Numbered from the stretch's first letter, positions 1 to 11,170 are shown. The stretch is DNA of 64,000 bases from Cryphonectria parasitica EP155 (GCF_011745365.1 NW_024468909.1:5332001-5396000); one strand, 5' to 3'. Program-made: numbers and translations. Notes: a model not told the origin generated them from the sequence alone.

Positions 1-735
1 AGTAATTGAAATCGCCGAGCTTCTGGGCGCGGAAGCGGGCGTCCGAGTAGGCCGGGTCATAGCGCTTGTGGTGCTCGATGTAGACGTAGACGCCGTGCTT
101 CTCAGCGGCCTCGATGAGGCGGACGTGGTCGGCGAGGAGCTTCACGGCAGGCTTGGTGATGAGCACGTGGATGCCGCGCTCGATGGCGTACAGGGCAATG
201 GGATAGTGCGTGGGGTCCGGCGTGAAGATGGTGATGGCGTCGCCCTTCTGGAGGGCGTCGATGGCCTTCTTGTAGGACTCAGGGTCGACAGTCTCGTTGT
301 CTGGGTACGAGTCGAACGAGGTGTCCAGGTTGTTGTAGACCTGGGTGATATTCTTGTGAAGATGCTCACCTGGGGAAGGATATTGCGCGTGTCAGCACGT
401 CGTCCTCTTTCTCTCTCTCTCTCTCTCTTTCTCATGCTGCCTCGGGGTGGGTTCCGTGCAGGAGGACTCACGAATAGCTGGGTACTTCTTTCCGTTGACA
501 CCGACCATGCCCAGATTTCCGACCTTGCCTCGCCTGCGCAAGTCGAAAAGGGACAGTCCGACGACTCCGACCTTCTTATCTGACCCGGAGGCACCACCGC
601 CAACAAAGCCTGTGGTGTACTCACCAGTACCGACCTGTGTTGAATCCAGAATGAGTTAGAGAAAGTGTGTTCTATTCTATGCGGATACTCATACATTTTG
701 GGAACACTCACCATCAACACATTGAGAGGCTCCAT
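1..735 (-). CDS. Gfo/Idh/MocA-family NAD(P)-dependent oxidoreductase, N-terminal part
   Basis: Minus-strand gene truncated by the left window edge. I read three exons: 712-735, 472-634 and 369-1. They are joined by GT..AG introns at 635-711 and 370-471. Exon 1 encodes only MEPLNVLM, and exon 2 continues with the Rossmann loop [14 protein letters not shown]. Exon 3 carries [15 protein letters not shown], then the family signature [12 protein letters not shown] (the EKP-like motif whose Lys usually contacts cofactor and substrate), then [12 protein letters not shown]. About 185 codons are visible; the C-terminal substrate domain is missing. The protein is presumably cytosolic and oxidises or reduces a sugar or polyol-like substrate, but the substrate cannot be inferred. 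The start is the only ATG that puts the glycine loop at the N terminus. The gene diverges from the aldolase at 3832, which may indicate a shared pathway (inference). Confidence 0.87.
404..433. repeat. CT-rich microsatellite inside intron 2 of the oxidoreductase gene
   Basis: A near-perfect (CT)n tract lies in the second intron. On the coding strand it reads as GA repeats upstream of the acceptor at 370-371. It is probably length-polymorphic. Confidence 0.8.
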
Positions 736-3700
736 GGTCTTCTTTTCTTTACGGCAATATGTACCGTCGTGCTATTGTGATTGAATTAATTGAGGTGTGG
801 GAGGGGAGATAGAAGAGAAACAAATTGGAGGTAAGTGAGTTTGGTGGCATGCGACGACGACAACGACAGGTGTTGCAGAAGCTCAGCAGCTCACAGCTCA
901 CTCTAAGTAGGTTCACATCGGAGAAATTGATGGAGGGGGGCAATAGAGGGGCATTTGGATTGGAGCTATTCGCCAGGGCCAAATAGCTGCTGAGTGGAGC
1001 AGGGGGGTTCCCAAGCTGGTTCGTTCATTTCTTCTTCTACGTCCGTGAACCAAGTATTATGTACAGTATGTACTATTTAGACTCGACTTTTCTCGTCATC
1101 ATAACAAAGCATCTCAACACGAGAAATGGACGGTGATCACGATGATAATGTTAAAGCTCAACAGTAACTCGCATCAGATCACCATCTGGTTACTATTCAT
1201 ACACATCAGCCAAGCAGCCTCGTGATTCCCTCACAGGGAAAAGAGAGAGTGTGTGAGCATAGGACATTGTCCAGCATTGTCGCTCCTGGAAGAAATGCTG
1301 CCGAAGACCGGACCCTGGTTCTGGTTCCCCTGGTCTGATCAGATCCACAAAAAGGTATGGTGACATGACACCAGCATGTGCTCACTCTTGTCTTCTTCTT
1401 TCCCAAGGTGTCATAATATTACCTTGCCAAAGTCACAGACACAGTGACTGTCTGGAGACTCTGCCCATCTCAGAGGTCACAGTATTCCTGCTCTTTTAGA
1501 CAATATCGAGAAGAAGCAGAAGAAGGAGAAAAAGAACGAGGGAAGTAATACCAAACAAGGCTAATGTAAGCAAAGGTCGATGTCACGATGTTGAGGGCAA
1601 GTGCAAGAAAAGGGTGGGCGTTCCCCGCCCTAAATTGATGCCCCGCCCCCACGTCTCATTGCCCCGCGAGAGAAGAACAGAAGGAGACATGGACATGGGT
1701 TGTACCTGCCAGGCTAATGTTCAAACTGGGGTATCATTCTTTCCTACCCTGGCCCGCTCTCCGTTCCCCCCTCTTCTTTTCAACTTGAACGTATTTCCAC
1801 TGCATCCACCAGCAGACAAACATTTCCTGTCGACAGCTTTCACATGACAATGATTACCATTTGAATTGGCCACAACCATCAGACCAGACTCACACCACAC
1901 CAGAGTATTGGGGGGAAAAAAACCCGGCTAAAATTAAGGGAACAGGGAAGGAGAGAAAGAAGACCAAGAAAGAAGAAAGAAAAAAGGTCTGCCCTGGCTC
2001 GGCCGAAAAACTCACCTCCGGCAACATGACATTTTAGTCCTTTTGATGGGTTTTTATTGGCGGAAGAATCATCCCCGCCAATCTTCCGTCCACTCAAGGT
2101 CTCCTTCCTGATGACCCTCTCGACTTTTTTCTCGCCAACTGCGTGTGTGTGGTGTGTGTCTGTCTGTGTCCACTCACTCATCCAAAGGAGCTCACGGCAG
2201 TCGAGACGGTCATATCAAGATGCCATCGCGAGACTACCCGAAGTCACACGGCGGAGAAATGACGCCCGCCTTAAATTGCCTCCGCTATCATGGATTTTTC
2301 TCTGAATTATTTTGTCTTTTCTTGCCTGGACTGGTCTGGCCAAAGAAATTATTCTTTCAACATGATAGGTTCATCGTCTCATGATGAGTAGCAGACGATG
2401 GTTACATTCGTACACAATATTCGAACCACCGCCTGCCTATCCTGTCCTCCAGACCTTGTTCGAGGTCCCGCCTTTTTGCCGTTTGTCTTATGCTCAAAAA
2501 GATGGAGATGGATCCCCACCTCGGCGCGGGGCCGCCTGGAGACAGCCTCAAGACATGGCAGCAAGGACATTAGCAGACCAAGAAGGCCTCACTCTTTTCA
2601 ACCTGAGGGGAGAGGGAAAAGACGTCTGACATGTCAGTCTCACGGTTTATTTATAGTCCAATCAGGTCCACACATACACATACACAGCTTCTACAAGACA
2701 GGTGCCACGACAGATCTTGACATCGAATCGAGGAGGGGGCTGGACGCTGGGGCGGTGCTGAGAAGCTGACGGGCGGCTTTTTCTCACCGGGGAACGGCTA
2801 CTGGACGTCGCATGACCCTCTCCCCGATCGGCCTGGTACCTCAAATGGCATGTTGCTAGCGGTACGACCATACATGGCAAACATCTCGTTTTCCATCTGT
2901 CGTGCAACCCGAGCCTATTTCTCCTGCAGCAAACCGGGGCACCGACTAGCCCTTGTCTCTCTGTGTCTCTCTCAGTTCTCCTGGACATCTTTCATCAGAC
3001 CCCGGTTACTGGCTCCGGCCTCTCTCTCTTTCTCGTCCACGCATCACAAGCAGCCAGACCCTGGTCTGAATGGAGTAATTGTCGCCGATATGCCCTCATC
3101 TTCCTCGCCTTCCGAGGATCAGGAGATCTGAAGGCTGCAACGGGTCATCGACTTCACCCCTTGTACTTTACACAGCGGTCCCGTTTTGCTCCGGAGCGAG
3201 GGCCCTGGATACGACCCCACGCGTCCTTAGGCTGAGGGCCCGTGTTCCTCACATCCTTCGATGGCCTTCTCTCATCCCTGCTACCACCGTCAGTAACGAA
3301 ATCTTTTTCCTCTCCGTCTCTGTCTCATCCGGACTCTAGTCATAGTAAGCAGTGCTAAGTGGTATGTATTAGTAGTGCTTGTCGAAGATGGCACGTGTGG
3401 TAACCTGATGTGGCTCGCTCCCTGCTCTCGGGCCAATGTCCTTACGATCACCCACTCCAAATGGGACCTCAAACCTTCCTGCTGTCCCCGCTACCGGCCC
3501 GGCAAATTATTAGCTCATGGAAAAGACGTCTAACGTGCCCGTCGAGAAAGAGACGAAAGCACTCTTGGGCATATATATAACAAGGTTTGTGTCTCTGGCT
3601 TTCTCCCTCGTAATCCCTCAGGCCCTTCTCCCCTCCCCCTCCTTCAAAGAGGTCTCCAACCTTTCAAAGAAGAAGACAGCATCGCTTCCTTTTTAATCAT

Positions 3701-3831
3701 CCTCCTCCTCGTCGTTCTTCTCTTCTGTCAGCAGTAACCTCCCGCGCAGAAACAACAGATACGTCCCCATCCCATTCCCTCCATTCTCTCTCCTCCTCCT
3801 CCACCCCTGTCCCTATACAAAATCCATCAAT
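736..3831. other. 3.1-kb divergent intergenic region between oxidoreductase and aldolase genes
   Basis: No gene is supportable here. Open frames are below 125 codons, overlap on both strands and show no domain-like sequence. The region should hold two promoters. The right end has a TATA box at 3571-3580 followed by a pyrimidine-rich leader. The centre contains A/G-rich runs (about 1910-1990) and CT-rich stretches (about 2960-3040). I recognise no tRNA or 5S rRNA. Confidence 0.6.
3571..3580 (+). promoter_or_regulatory. TATA box of the aldolase gene with downstream CT-rich leader
   Basis: ATATATATAA lies about 260 bp upstream of the aldolase ATG. It is followed at about 3600-3830 by a long pyrimidine-rich stretch (CTTCTCCC, CCTCCTCCTC blocks), the usual core promoter and leader style of strongly expressed fungal genes. 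The leader length is inferred, not measured. Confidence 0.55.
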
Positions 3832-4806
3832 ATGTCTATTCCTAATGGACACACGACATCAACCCGCCGGGTGCTGCCCTGCGGCATTTACGCCCCGACC
3901 ATGACCTTCTTCGACCCAGACACGGAGGAGCTTGACATCCCTACCATCAAGAAGCACGCAGCCCGGCTGGCGAGGGACGGCCTGGCAGGTCTCGTGGTGA
4001 TGGGCTCCAACGGCGAGGCGGCGCACTGCACACGTGAGGAGAAGCTCGCCGTGACGACCGCCACCCGCGAGGCCCTGGACGAGGCCGGCTTCAAGGACAC
4101 GCCCATCGTGGTGGGCGCCACCGAGGGCTCCGTCAAGGGCACCGTCGAGCTGTGCAAGCTGTCCGCCCAGGCCGGCGGCGACTACGTCCTCCTGCTGCCT
4201 CCTTCCTACTTCCGCGGCCTCATGGACGAGGAGGCCGTCTATGGCTACTTCACCGCCGTGGCCGACGAGTCGCCCCTCCCGCTCATCCTGTACAACTACC
4301 CCGGCGCCGTCGCCGGCATCGACATGGACTCGGACCTGCTGATCAAGCTCGCCCAGCACCCCAACATCGTCGGCACCAAGTTCACCTGCGGCAACACGGG
4401 CAAGCTGACCCGCGTCGCCCTGGCCACCGACGCCAAGACCCCCTGGTCCGAGGGCAGCGGCTACATGGCCTTTGGCGGCATCTGCGACTTCACCACCCAG
4501 ACCCTCATCAGCGGCGGCAGCGGCATCATCGCCGGCGGCGCCAACGTCATGCCCAAGCTCTGCGTGCGCGTGTGGACCCTCTACGCCCAGGGCAAGCGGG
4601 ACGAGGCCGAGGCCCTGCAAAAGGTCCTCAGCAAGTGCGACTGGGTCCTCACCAAGGCCGCCGTCCCCGGCACCAAGCAGGCCATCCAGAGCTACTTTGG
4701 CTACGGCGGCTGGGGCCGCAGGCCGCTGAGGAGGCTGGAGGACGTGAGGGTCCAGGCCATCGCGGACGGCATCAAGGAGGCCATGGATATCGAGAAGTCG
4801 CTGTGA
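3832..4806 (+). CDS. DapA/NanA (DHDPS) family aldolase or lyase
   Basis: Intronless gene encoding 324 aa, the usual size for this (beta/alpha)8-barrel family. Visible family residues: VVMGSNGEAAHCT at 55-67 (equivalent of GTTGE), the catalytic tyrosine in LILYNYPG (Y154) and the Schiff-base lysine in NIVGTKFTCGN (K183). Members form an imine with pyruvate or a 2-keto acid and run aldol cleavage or condensation. In fungi they include 3-deoxy-hexulosonate aldolase of galacturonate catabolism and 4-hydroxy-2-oxoglutarate aldolase. Fungi do not make lysine by the diaminopimelate route, so a catabolic role is likelier than dihydrodipicolinate synthesis. Codons are strongly C/G-ending, suggesting high expression. 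There is no signal peptide; it is presumably cytosolic. The exact substrate is not inferable. Confidence 0.93.
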   Translation: MSIPNGHTTSTRRVLPCGIYAPTMTFFDPDTEELDIPTIKKHAARLARDGLAGLVVMGSNGEAAHCTREEKLAVTTATREALDEAGFKDTPIVVGATEGSVKGTVELCKLSAQAGGDYVLLLPPSYFRGLMDEEAVYGYFTAVADESPLPLILYNYPGAVAGIDMDSDLLIKLAQHPNIVGTKFTCGNTGKLTRVALATDAKTPWSEGSGYMAFGGICDFTTQTLISGGSGIIAGGANVMPKLCVRVWTLYAQGKRDEAEALQKVLSKCDWVLTKAAVPGTKQAIQSYFGYGGWGRRPLRRLEDVRVQAIADGIKEAMDIEKSL

Positions 4807-5663
4807 AGAGTGAAAGAGTGAGATACGAGTGGGTCCCCCCGGGCCTGCTGCTCTTGCCGGCACATCTCCCTCTTGTTGCCCCCCCTCTCCCGCTTGGAAG
4901 CGAACCACAGACGTACCACGGCGAGGGAGGTCGGATCGTATAGGAGGCTCTTTCTCTCTCTTTCTCTCTCACACTCTTTTCCTCCGCCTTCCCTTCTCTT
5001 CCACCCATCCATACCCACCTATCCACACACGCTCTCTCTCTCTCTCTCTCTCTCTCCACATATTTCCACGTAACGCATTGGGGCCCTGACGGTCCCTTCG
5101 GCGCCTGCACACAAGTCTTCTTGGATTGTTTTGGTTGTTCGTTGTCCCTTTCAAACTCTCTCCTATGAGTCAAGAGAAAGCCGCAAGATAGACTAAGGGT
5201 GGTTTTAATCAATGTACATAGACAAGTCGAGACGAAGAGGCTTTGCCTGTCTGATGAAATAAGGACTATATCGCGTTATAAGGACGTATTGTCGTCACCA
5301 ATTATCTATTTTGATTGCATGTGCTGCTGCTGCTTGCTGTTGCGGTTTCTGAGACGCCGTGCACTGTGTAGAGATCATCATAAGGATGCCCCGCCCGTGT
5401 CTATCTTTTTGAGACTGGAAAGAAGAAGTTAGAAAAAGAACTGAAGAGAGAAAAAATTACCCTACAGCAAAGTGTTGGAGCGACCGGTGTCAGTTCGAGC
5501 CGCATCGCAAACCAGGTAGATAGATCCTCATTGTTCGATGTTGGCTAGACCAATCATGGCCTGCCAGGTCTTCTCCCTCCTCGTTCCCTGTCGACGATTC
5601 TAAGTCTCGATAGCTTTTGTCTTCCTCCCCCCCACCCGTCCATAGCTCACATCGCCTTCTCCC
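4807..5663. other. Convergent 3' region between aldolase and TDA3-like gene
   Basis: An 857-bp stretch holding the 3' ends of two converging transcripts. It is CT-rich, with a (CT)n run at 5032-5057 and A/G-rich DNA near 5405-5455. Open frames are short and mutually overlapping, so no gene is called. Confidence 0.6.
5032..5057. repeat. (CT)n microsatellite
   Basis: About 12 uninterrupted CT units in the 3' flank of the aldolase gene. Confidence 0.85.
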
Positions 5664-7350
5664 TCACACCTTAAACTTGGCAGGATGCAAAACATCAATA
5701 TCCGCTGCCCTCGCCGCCCCGTCGAGAACCCACTCTGCCATGAGGTACCCCGTCGCAGGCCCATTCTGGATGCCCCAACAGGTATGACCCGAGGCCACCC
5801 ATACGCCAGGCGTCGAGGTTGGTCCAACGAGCGGGCCGCGCTCGGTGCCGAAGCGCACGTGCTGCGGGAGGTAGCAGGCCTGGCGGGCGCGGATGGGCGC
5901 GGCGGCAAGGGTGGGGGAGATGGTGGCCAGATAGGCGGCCAGGTCGTCGCACTGGGCTTGGTCGGTCTGGACTTGGTCTGCGGTCGACGGGAGGGGGATG
6001 GTCTTGTCGGGCTCGCCTGGAACGGGAGCATGAAGATATTCCGTCAGCCAACCTGAGAGAGAATGATGGACAGAGAGTAAAGAGAAGACAGCGATGGCAA
6101 CTGACCACAGGCGTAGACCTCCCCAAATGGCCTTGCATATACCTCCGGGTCCACATTCCCCTTGTGCTTTCGTTTCTGACCCGCCCTTGCCCTGTGCTCG
6201 GGCACATAGTCGGCCGGCAGCTGGATGTCCGTGAAGACGGCGTATGGCGTCACATCCGCCTCGAACACGATGCTGTGAGCGCGCAGGCCCTCCACCTTGC
6301 TCCGCGGCAGCAACCCGCCCGTCCACGGTCCCGCGGCGACAATCACATCCGTCACACCGTCAACGGTCCTGATCGCCTCACCGTGGGCGCGGTCCTCATA
6401 CTCGACGCTCAGAAGGCCTGGGGAGGGGGAGGAGGAAGCTGGCTCGGCAGGTTTGACACCGGTGAATTTGGCACCCAGTCGGATGTCGACCCCTGCGGCG
6501 CGGGCGAGGTCGGCGATGGCGGTTGTGAAATGGAAGGGGTGCACCTGAGCTGTCTCGGTGAATCCACGGCGGCCCATCTCTTCATAATACTGGACGAGCT
6601 TGGGGTCGATCCAGTCGAGGTCGGGCGGCAGGGCCGAGTCGGACAGGAGCGAGGTTGCGGCCGCGTCTTGTTTGGGCAGCTTCTCCCACTCTTTTCCCTC
6701 CCTGGCTGCTGCTGGCCGTTCCTCGCCTGGCCCAGCCTGGGTGCCACTCTCAATCTTGACCTCGCTCTGGTCAGGTCTGCTGGCTATACTCGATGCTGCT
6801 GTTGCTGATACCAGTGACGGCTCTGATGCTGCGCCTTTGGTGTCTCCATTGGTCTCCCGAGAAGCCCCTTCAGGCTCTGATGCAGGCGGTGCTGCTGTCT
6901 CAACCTGTGTTAGAGTTGGTGTGTCTGTGGATGCGCCTTGGGCCGCTTTTCTTGCCTCCTCTAGATCAGCCGGCCTCACAACGGCGCCTATGGTCCCGCA
7001 CTTGACACGGCGGTAGCCCCATTTCTCAGCCCCGCCGTGTTCTTCGGCCAGTTCCCTGTGAAGACGGTATGACAGCGGGACCAGACACTCTGGGTAGGCC
7101 CATAGGGCCAGCAGACCACCTGCTCTGCCTGAGGCGCCTGCTGCTATCGAGGTGGCTTCAAGGAGGGTGATTGTATGTTTCGAGGGGTCGAAGTTGGGGT
7201 GGCGGGTCAAGTAATAAGCTGTTGTTGAGCCAATAACTCCACCACCTGATTTTCAAGTATTCAGGTTAGTCGCAGTGCAGTCCATGGAGAACAATGACCA
7301 GCAGATATGTGATCTTTCTGTTTTGAAAACTGGGAAGACTGAAATATTTT

Positions 7351-7387
<37 letters not shown>

Positions 7388-7458
7388 AATCGAATGAGAG
7401 GTCTTAAGGTCAGGCACATACCGACGATGAGTATATGCTTTGTCTGGGGTACATCCAT
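5664..7458 (-). CDS. TDA3: TDA3-like FAD-dependent oxidoreductase (DAO fold)
   Basis: Three exons: 7422-7458, 6106-7245 and 5664-6016, 509 aa. Introns are 7246-7421 (donor GTATGT) and 6017-6105 (donor GTCAGT). The first join restores the dinucleotide-binding motif HILIVGGGVIGSTTAYYLT near residues 8-26, followed by TITLLEATSIAAGASGRAGG, the FAD-binding start of DAO-type flavoproteins. LWAYPECLVPLSYRLH, the KWGYRRV block, LPPDLDWIDP and the C-terminal VASGHTCWGIQNGPATG resemble yeast Tda3, including a low-complexity Ser/Ala/Glu insert of about 100 residues at the matching place. Yeast Tda3 is a putative oxidoreductase linked to endosome-to-Golgi traffic; its substrate is unknown to me. No membrane segment or signal peptide is visible. 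A role in the same pathway as the adjacent aldolase cannot be excluded but is not supported. Confidence 0.9.
7354..7382. repeat. (GA)n microsatellite inside intron 1 of the TDA3-like gene
   Basis: About 14 GA units on the plus strand. On the sense strand they form a (TC)n polypyrimidine run within the 176-bp first intron. Confidence 0.85.
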
Positions 7459-8548
7459 GTTTCAACCTCAGCAGGGGAAAACAGACGAACAAGCCTAAGG
7501 AAGGCGCAGTGTTGGCTTGTTAATTGAGAAGAGGAAGGATGGGGTTGTTGCTTAGGCTAATGAGGGGTACAAGTAAACAATACTCATTTCAACTCTGCCA
7601 ATAGAGCTATGACAAAAGATATTGCCATATTTTAAAGGCCAGTAATGACACTTAGGCTTCAGTAACAGCACAAAATAATAACATTATTGTGCCCTCAATG
7701 CATAATTTGTCACAAGGAAGTGAATTGTGACGTCGGCATGGAATGGCACTTGGTTGTCTTGAATGCTACTGTGGGTAGTAAACATGAGGGGATGGTGTCT
7801 TATCAGCTTATCAACAAAGCTACCCCGCCATCTCATGCCAACCAGCAACGATCCGCTGGGAAGGAGCCCCTCACCTCTCTCTGTGTCCCTCTGTATGTAC
7901 CATAGTAGGCCCCCCTGCTGCTCACCAGCCCCAGCTGTGGTGCCCTGCGGGGCTGTCTCTTCTCTCATCTCAATTGCAACGACTTTCTCTTGAAACAGCT
8001 TTGCAACACCATACACATCAAAGCCAGCAGGAGAACCGACATCCCGATGGGAAGTGGAATGACAATTTGTCATATGATTGGCATACACTCAGAGCACTCA
8101 CTGGCACAGCCTCAGGATCAATTTGGGATGGCCGGTAAGACTACATGGTAGGATCTTTTCAAGGGAATGAGGGAATTCAGGAACCCGCCCACCCGCCTCA
8201 GCTAGGCTGTTTGCAGATCAAGAGGGGCCCATAATTTGGGGGTCTCCTTCTGGGCCACCGAGGCTTGATAGCAAAAGCTGATCTGATCGCTGGGCATAGT
8301 GGGGACGACCTTGGGATCTGAGTGAGAATGCATAGCAATCCTCGTGTCAGACTGTTGGCATAGGGACAAGACGGCTGTGATGCCCCAAAGTGGACTGAAA
8401 CACGGAAAACACGGAAAACACAACTCTTGTCAGGCTCAGTCAGGCTTTGCTAGCCGGTCTAGTGCCTGGATTTGACTCCATCAACACCCCCCCAAGTCGC
8501 ATTCCTCAGTCCCAACCGGTGCGCGGCTGTGTGCCTGACAAATCCTCA
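7459..8548. other. Divergent intergenic region between TDA3-like and peroxidase genes
   Basis: About 1.1 kb between two divergently transcribed genes, so presumably both promoters. Open frames are short (134 codons or fewer) and unrecognisable. A GTACCATAGTA motif lies at 7897-7907. Confidence 0.6.
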
Positions 8549-8848
8549 ATGCGACCATTGGCTACTAACCTCGGCCTGCGCTGTGCTGGAACCTTCGGCG
8601 TTTGTCGTACAAATATTAGGCTTTGCGCCGTTACTCTCGCCACCACCGCGCGGGCACCACAATCTCCCGACTTCTGCCAGCACAACAACCTCGCTGCCCA
8701 GCATCCTTATTGTTATCACCGTCATCATCATCATCATCATTATCACCAACATCTTCGTCACCATCGACAACAACAACAAGACTGTCACAAGTCTACAACT
8801 GCCTCGGTACCATCCATAACAGGTCCCAGATATCGTAGCCTTGCAACA
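8549..8848 (+). other. In-frame 100-codon extension upstream of the peroxidase start (possible mitochondrial presequence)
   Basis: The frame of the peroxidase first exon stays open upstream, and its first in-frame ATG is at 8549. The extension begins MRPLATNLGLRCAGTFGVCR and is rich in Arg, Ala, Ser and Thr with few acidic residues, as in matrix-targeting presequences. It then runs through a His-rich stretch coded by (TCA)n and a Gln run before GPRYRSLATM, where the internal ATG (8849) begins the cytosolic form. Dual-targeted fungal thiol peroxidases are plausible. It could also simply be leader DNA that happens to lack stops. Confidence 0.45.
8722..8740. repeat. (TCA)n trinucleotide repeat
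   Basis: Short perfect trinucleotide run upstream of the peroxidase ATG. It would encode His residues if the upstream start is used. Confidence 0.8.
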
Positions 8849-9356
8849 ATGGCCTCAGCAACCAGCTTTTACGACTTCAAGGTCCCTGACAGTAAGCACC
8901 ATCCTCCAGACCTGAACCACAGCTTGCCTCGCCCTCGCCTCTACATTGCTACGGCGTCGAGCTGGAACACCGCTGTCCTTCCTCATTCGCACCTCGCTTT
9001 GCCCCGTCCCTCTCTTCCACCTGCCTTTCTCGTCCCTGCGCGCAGACGAGTGAACCACCAGATCTTCAGCAGCAACCCATGTTTCTTCTGCCCCTCCCCG
9101 TCCAGATTTCATCACCAGACGCCCCAGACAAGTGGTGGCGAATTGGGTACCAGCTGTGTACATGTGTGGCTAACAGATACAACCTCACTCCACAGAGAAG
9201 GGCGAGGAGAAGCCCCTGTCCGAGTACAAGGGCAAGGTCGTGCTCGTCGTCAACACCGCCTCCAAGTGCGGCTTCACGCCCCAGTACGCGGGGCTCGAGA
9301 AGCTCTGGAAGGACATCAAGGAGAAGCACCCAGACGACTTTGTCATTCTGGGCTTC

Positions 9357-9389
<33 letters not shown>

Positions 9390-9665
9390 ACCAACGACGA
9401 TATCCAGTCCTTCTGCCAGGTCAACTACGGCGTCTCCTTCCCCATCATGGGCAAGATCGACGTCAACGGCGACGGCGCCAGCGATCTGTACAAGTGGCTC
9501 AAGAAGGAGAAGCCTGGCATCATGGGCATCCAGATGGTCAAGTGGAACTTTGAGAAATTCCTCATTGGCCGCGACGGCACCGTCAAGGGCCGCTGGGCCA
9601 GCACCACCAAGCCAGAATCGCTCGAGAAGCCCATCCTGGACGAGATCGCCATCAAGCCAGAGTAG
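8849..9665 (+). CDS. HYR1: Glutathione-peroxidase-like thiol peroxidase (Hyr1/Gpx3 type)
   Basis: Exons 8849-8891 and 9196-9665, 170 aa, with a 304-bp intron (donor GTAAGC, acceptor CCACAG). The join gives MASATSFYDFKVPDKKGEEK. Family residues: peroxidatic Cys39 in VVNTASKCGFTPQY, Gln72 in GFPCNQFGGQEPG, resolving Cys88 in DIQSFCQVNYG, and the Trp/Asn pair in MVKWNFEKFLIGRDG. This is the non-selenium, monomeric class of about 160-170 aa that reduces peroxides with thioredoxin. In yeast the orthologue Gpx3/Hyr1/Orp1 also oxidises the transcription factor Yap1. Asn-Gln-Trp-Cys residues are all present, so it should be active. The body is cytosolic; see the separate entry for a possible longer mitochondrial form from the ATG at 8549. 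Confidence 0.94.
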
Positions 9666-10756
9666 ATCCCCGCTTCTGCCGTCATGTTAGCCGCTGCCAG
9701 TGGCCACTGAGAGGAGAGAAGAGCAGGAAAAGGGAGAAAGAGGCAGAACCTGAGGGCGTGAGAAGAGAAGTGAGGGACTGGGTGGGGGATCGTCTTGTCT
9801 TTTTTTTTCTTCTCGAATGATCAACCGCCGTGTTGCCTTCCTGGCTCCCTTTGGCCACGCAAGGCGACTGGAACGGCACCAGCGGATGATGTCTTCTCCA
9901 TTCTTGCGCCCGGCTTATCGGCGCCGTCGAGGCACCGACCAGGACTGAGGCTTCGACGAACCTTGGCCCTGGAGGGAGATGAGAGAGAGAACCGAAGAGA
10001 TCATCCACACGGAGAGGCCGTGTTGCCGCGTGAGCCTGCTTTCGCCCCTCATCACGAAACCCGTCGTACTTTGAAAGAAGTAGCAAGTTCGTGCACAGTG
10101 CAGCCGCCCGACCACGGTCTCGCCGATGTCACCTATCTGTCGTCAGCTCGATTTGTGGGTAGAGGGCTCTTATAATTGTATGTATATAGAAGCAAGGAAG
10201 AAGACGAATGATACCATGTTTGCGGTATTCTTGTTGTCCCATACATGCCCAGCCGGCGAAGGCGAGTCACGCAACAAAAACTATCGTGCTTCCACATCGT
10301 GGTATCCTTCGGTACCCGGAACGGAACAGACAGGAACAAACAGACAGACAGACAAGACAAGACAAGACAGACGCGCAGGAGCTTTTCCAAAGCAGGAGAG
10401 AGAGGGGGAAAAAAACAGCCGACAAGAGGAGGGAATGGGGGCCAGGAACACCACGAGGCTCCACAATGGTAGGAAGCCTGGCCACAACCACATGGCTACC
10501 CGCTTGGTGAATGGCCATGATTCCCAGAGGTTTTGTCCTTTTCCTGAAAACGTGCGATGTGTGTATCATCATGGATCTCCCTCTCCCTCCCTCCCTCCGT
10601 CCATTGACATCATAAGAGGAAAGAAAAAGGAAGCCACACGGAGAGGCCGATCCCCTTCGGAGGGCTGGCATCCTCGCCGGGTAGCCCAGGACGCGTCGTC
10701 AGTCAGTATGGGCTGAGTCGGCACTCGCAGCAAAGCCCACCTCCGTGATCATTCCA

Positions 10757-10770
10757 CCCCCCCCCCCCCC
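10757..10770. repeat. Poly-C run (14)
   Basis: Uninterrupted C tract, first of a cluster of long G/C homopolymers at 10.7-12.6 kb. Confidence 0.85.
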
Positions 10771-10989
10771 TCTTCGAATCTGCAGGTGAATCAGTCAAAA
10801 GTTAGGTGGGAACACTGTGATGGTCGTTGTTTCTGTTGCGTTGTGGATCCCACTGGACGACAAGCTCTAGATACACACGCACACACACACTACGGCGCCA
10901 GAACCTGGTCCCCATGGGCCCACGGGTGGTTGTTTTGCCCGACTAGTTGGAAGGCATCCAGATTCGTGGTCACCTGGGGGAGGGAGAAA

Positions 10990-11004
10990 GGGGGGGGGGG
11001 GGGG
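10990..11004. repeat. Poly-G run (15)
   Basis: Uninterrupted G tract in gene-free DNA. Confidence 0.85.
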
Positions 11005-11155
11005 TGGCCGACTGCATCAGGCTCTGGGGCAGAACAAGGTAGCCAGGACAGCCCAGTCACGGATGTAATTTTTTTTTTCTTGATTTCTTTCTCTTGTTGA
11101 AATTTGGTTTTTGCCCTCCAGCCTGCTTGGTCAGGCCAGCACACAAGGGCCACTT

Positions 11156-11170
11156 CCCCCCCCCCCCCCC
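11156..11170. repeat. Poly-C run (15)
   Basis: Uninterrupted C tract in gene-free DNA. Confidence 0.85.

Noticed and set aside
3859..4908. 349-codon minus-strand open frame
   Set aside because: Antisense shadow of the aldolase. High third-position GC removes stops on the other strand.
5480..5515. Possible tRNA T-arm (CAGTTCGAGCC)
   Set aside because: The upstream 70 bases do not fold into a cloverleaf, and the sequence lies in the 3' flank of the TDA3-like gene.
8447..9553. 368-codon frame over the peroxidase gene read without splicing
   Set aside because: It reads through the intron into the wrong frame of exon 2. Only its part before 8892 is relevant, as the possible presequence.
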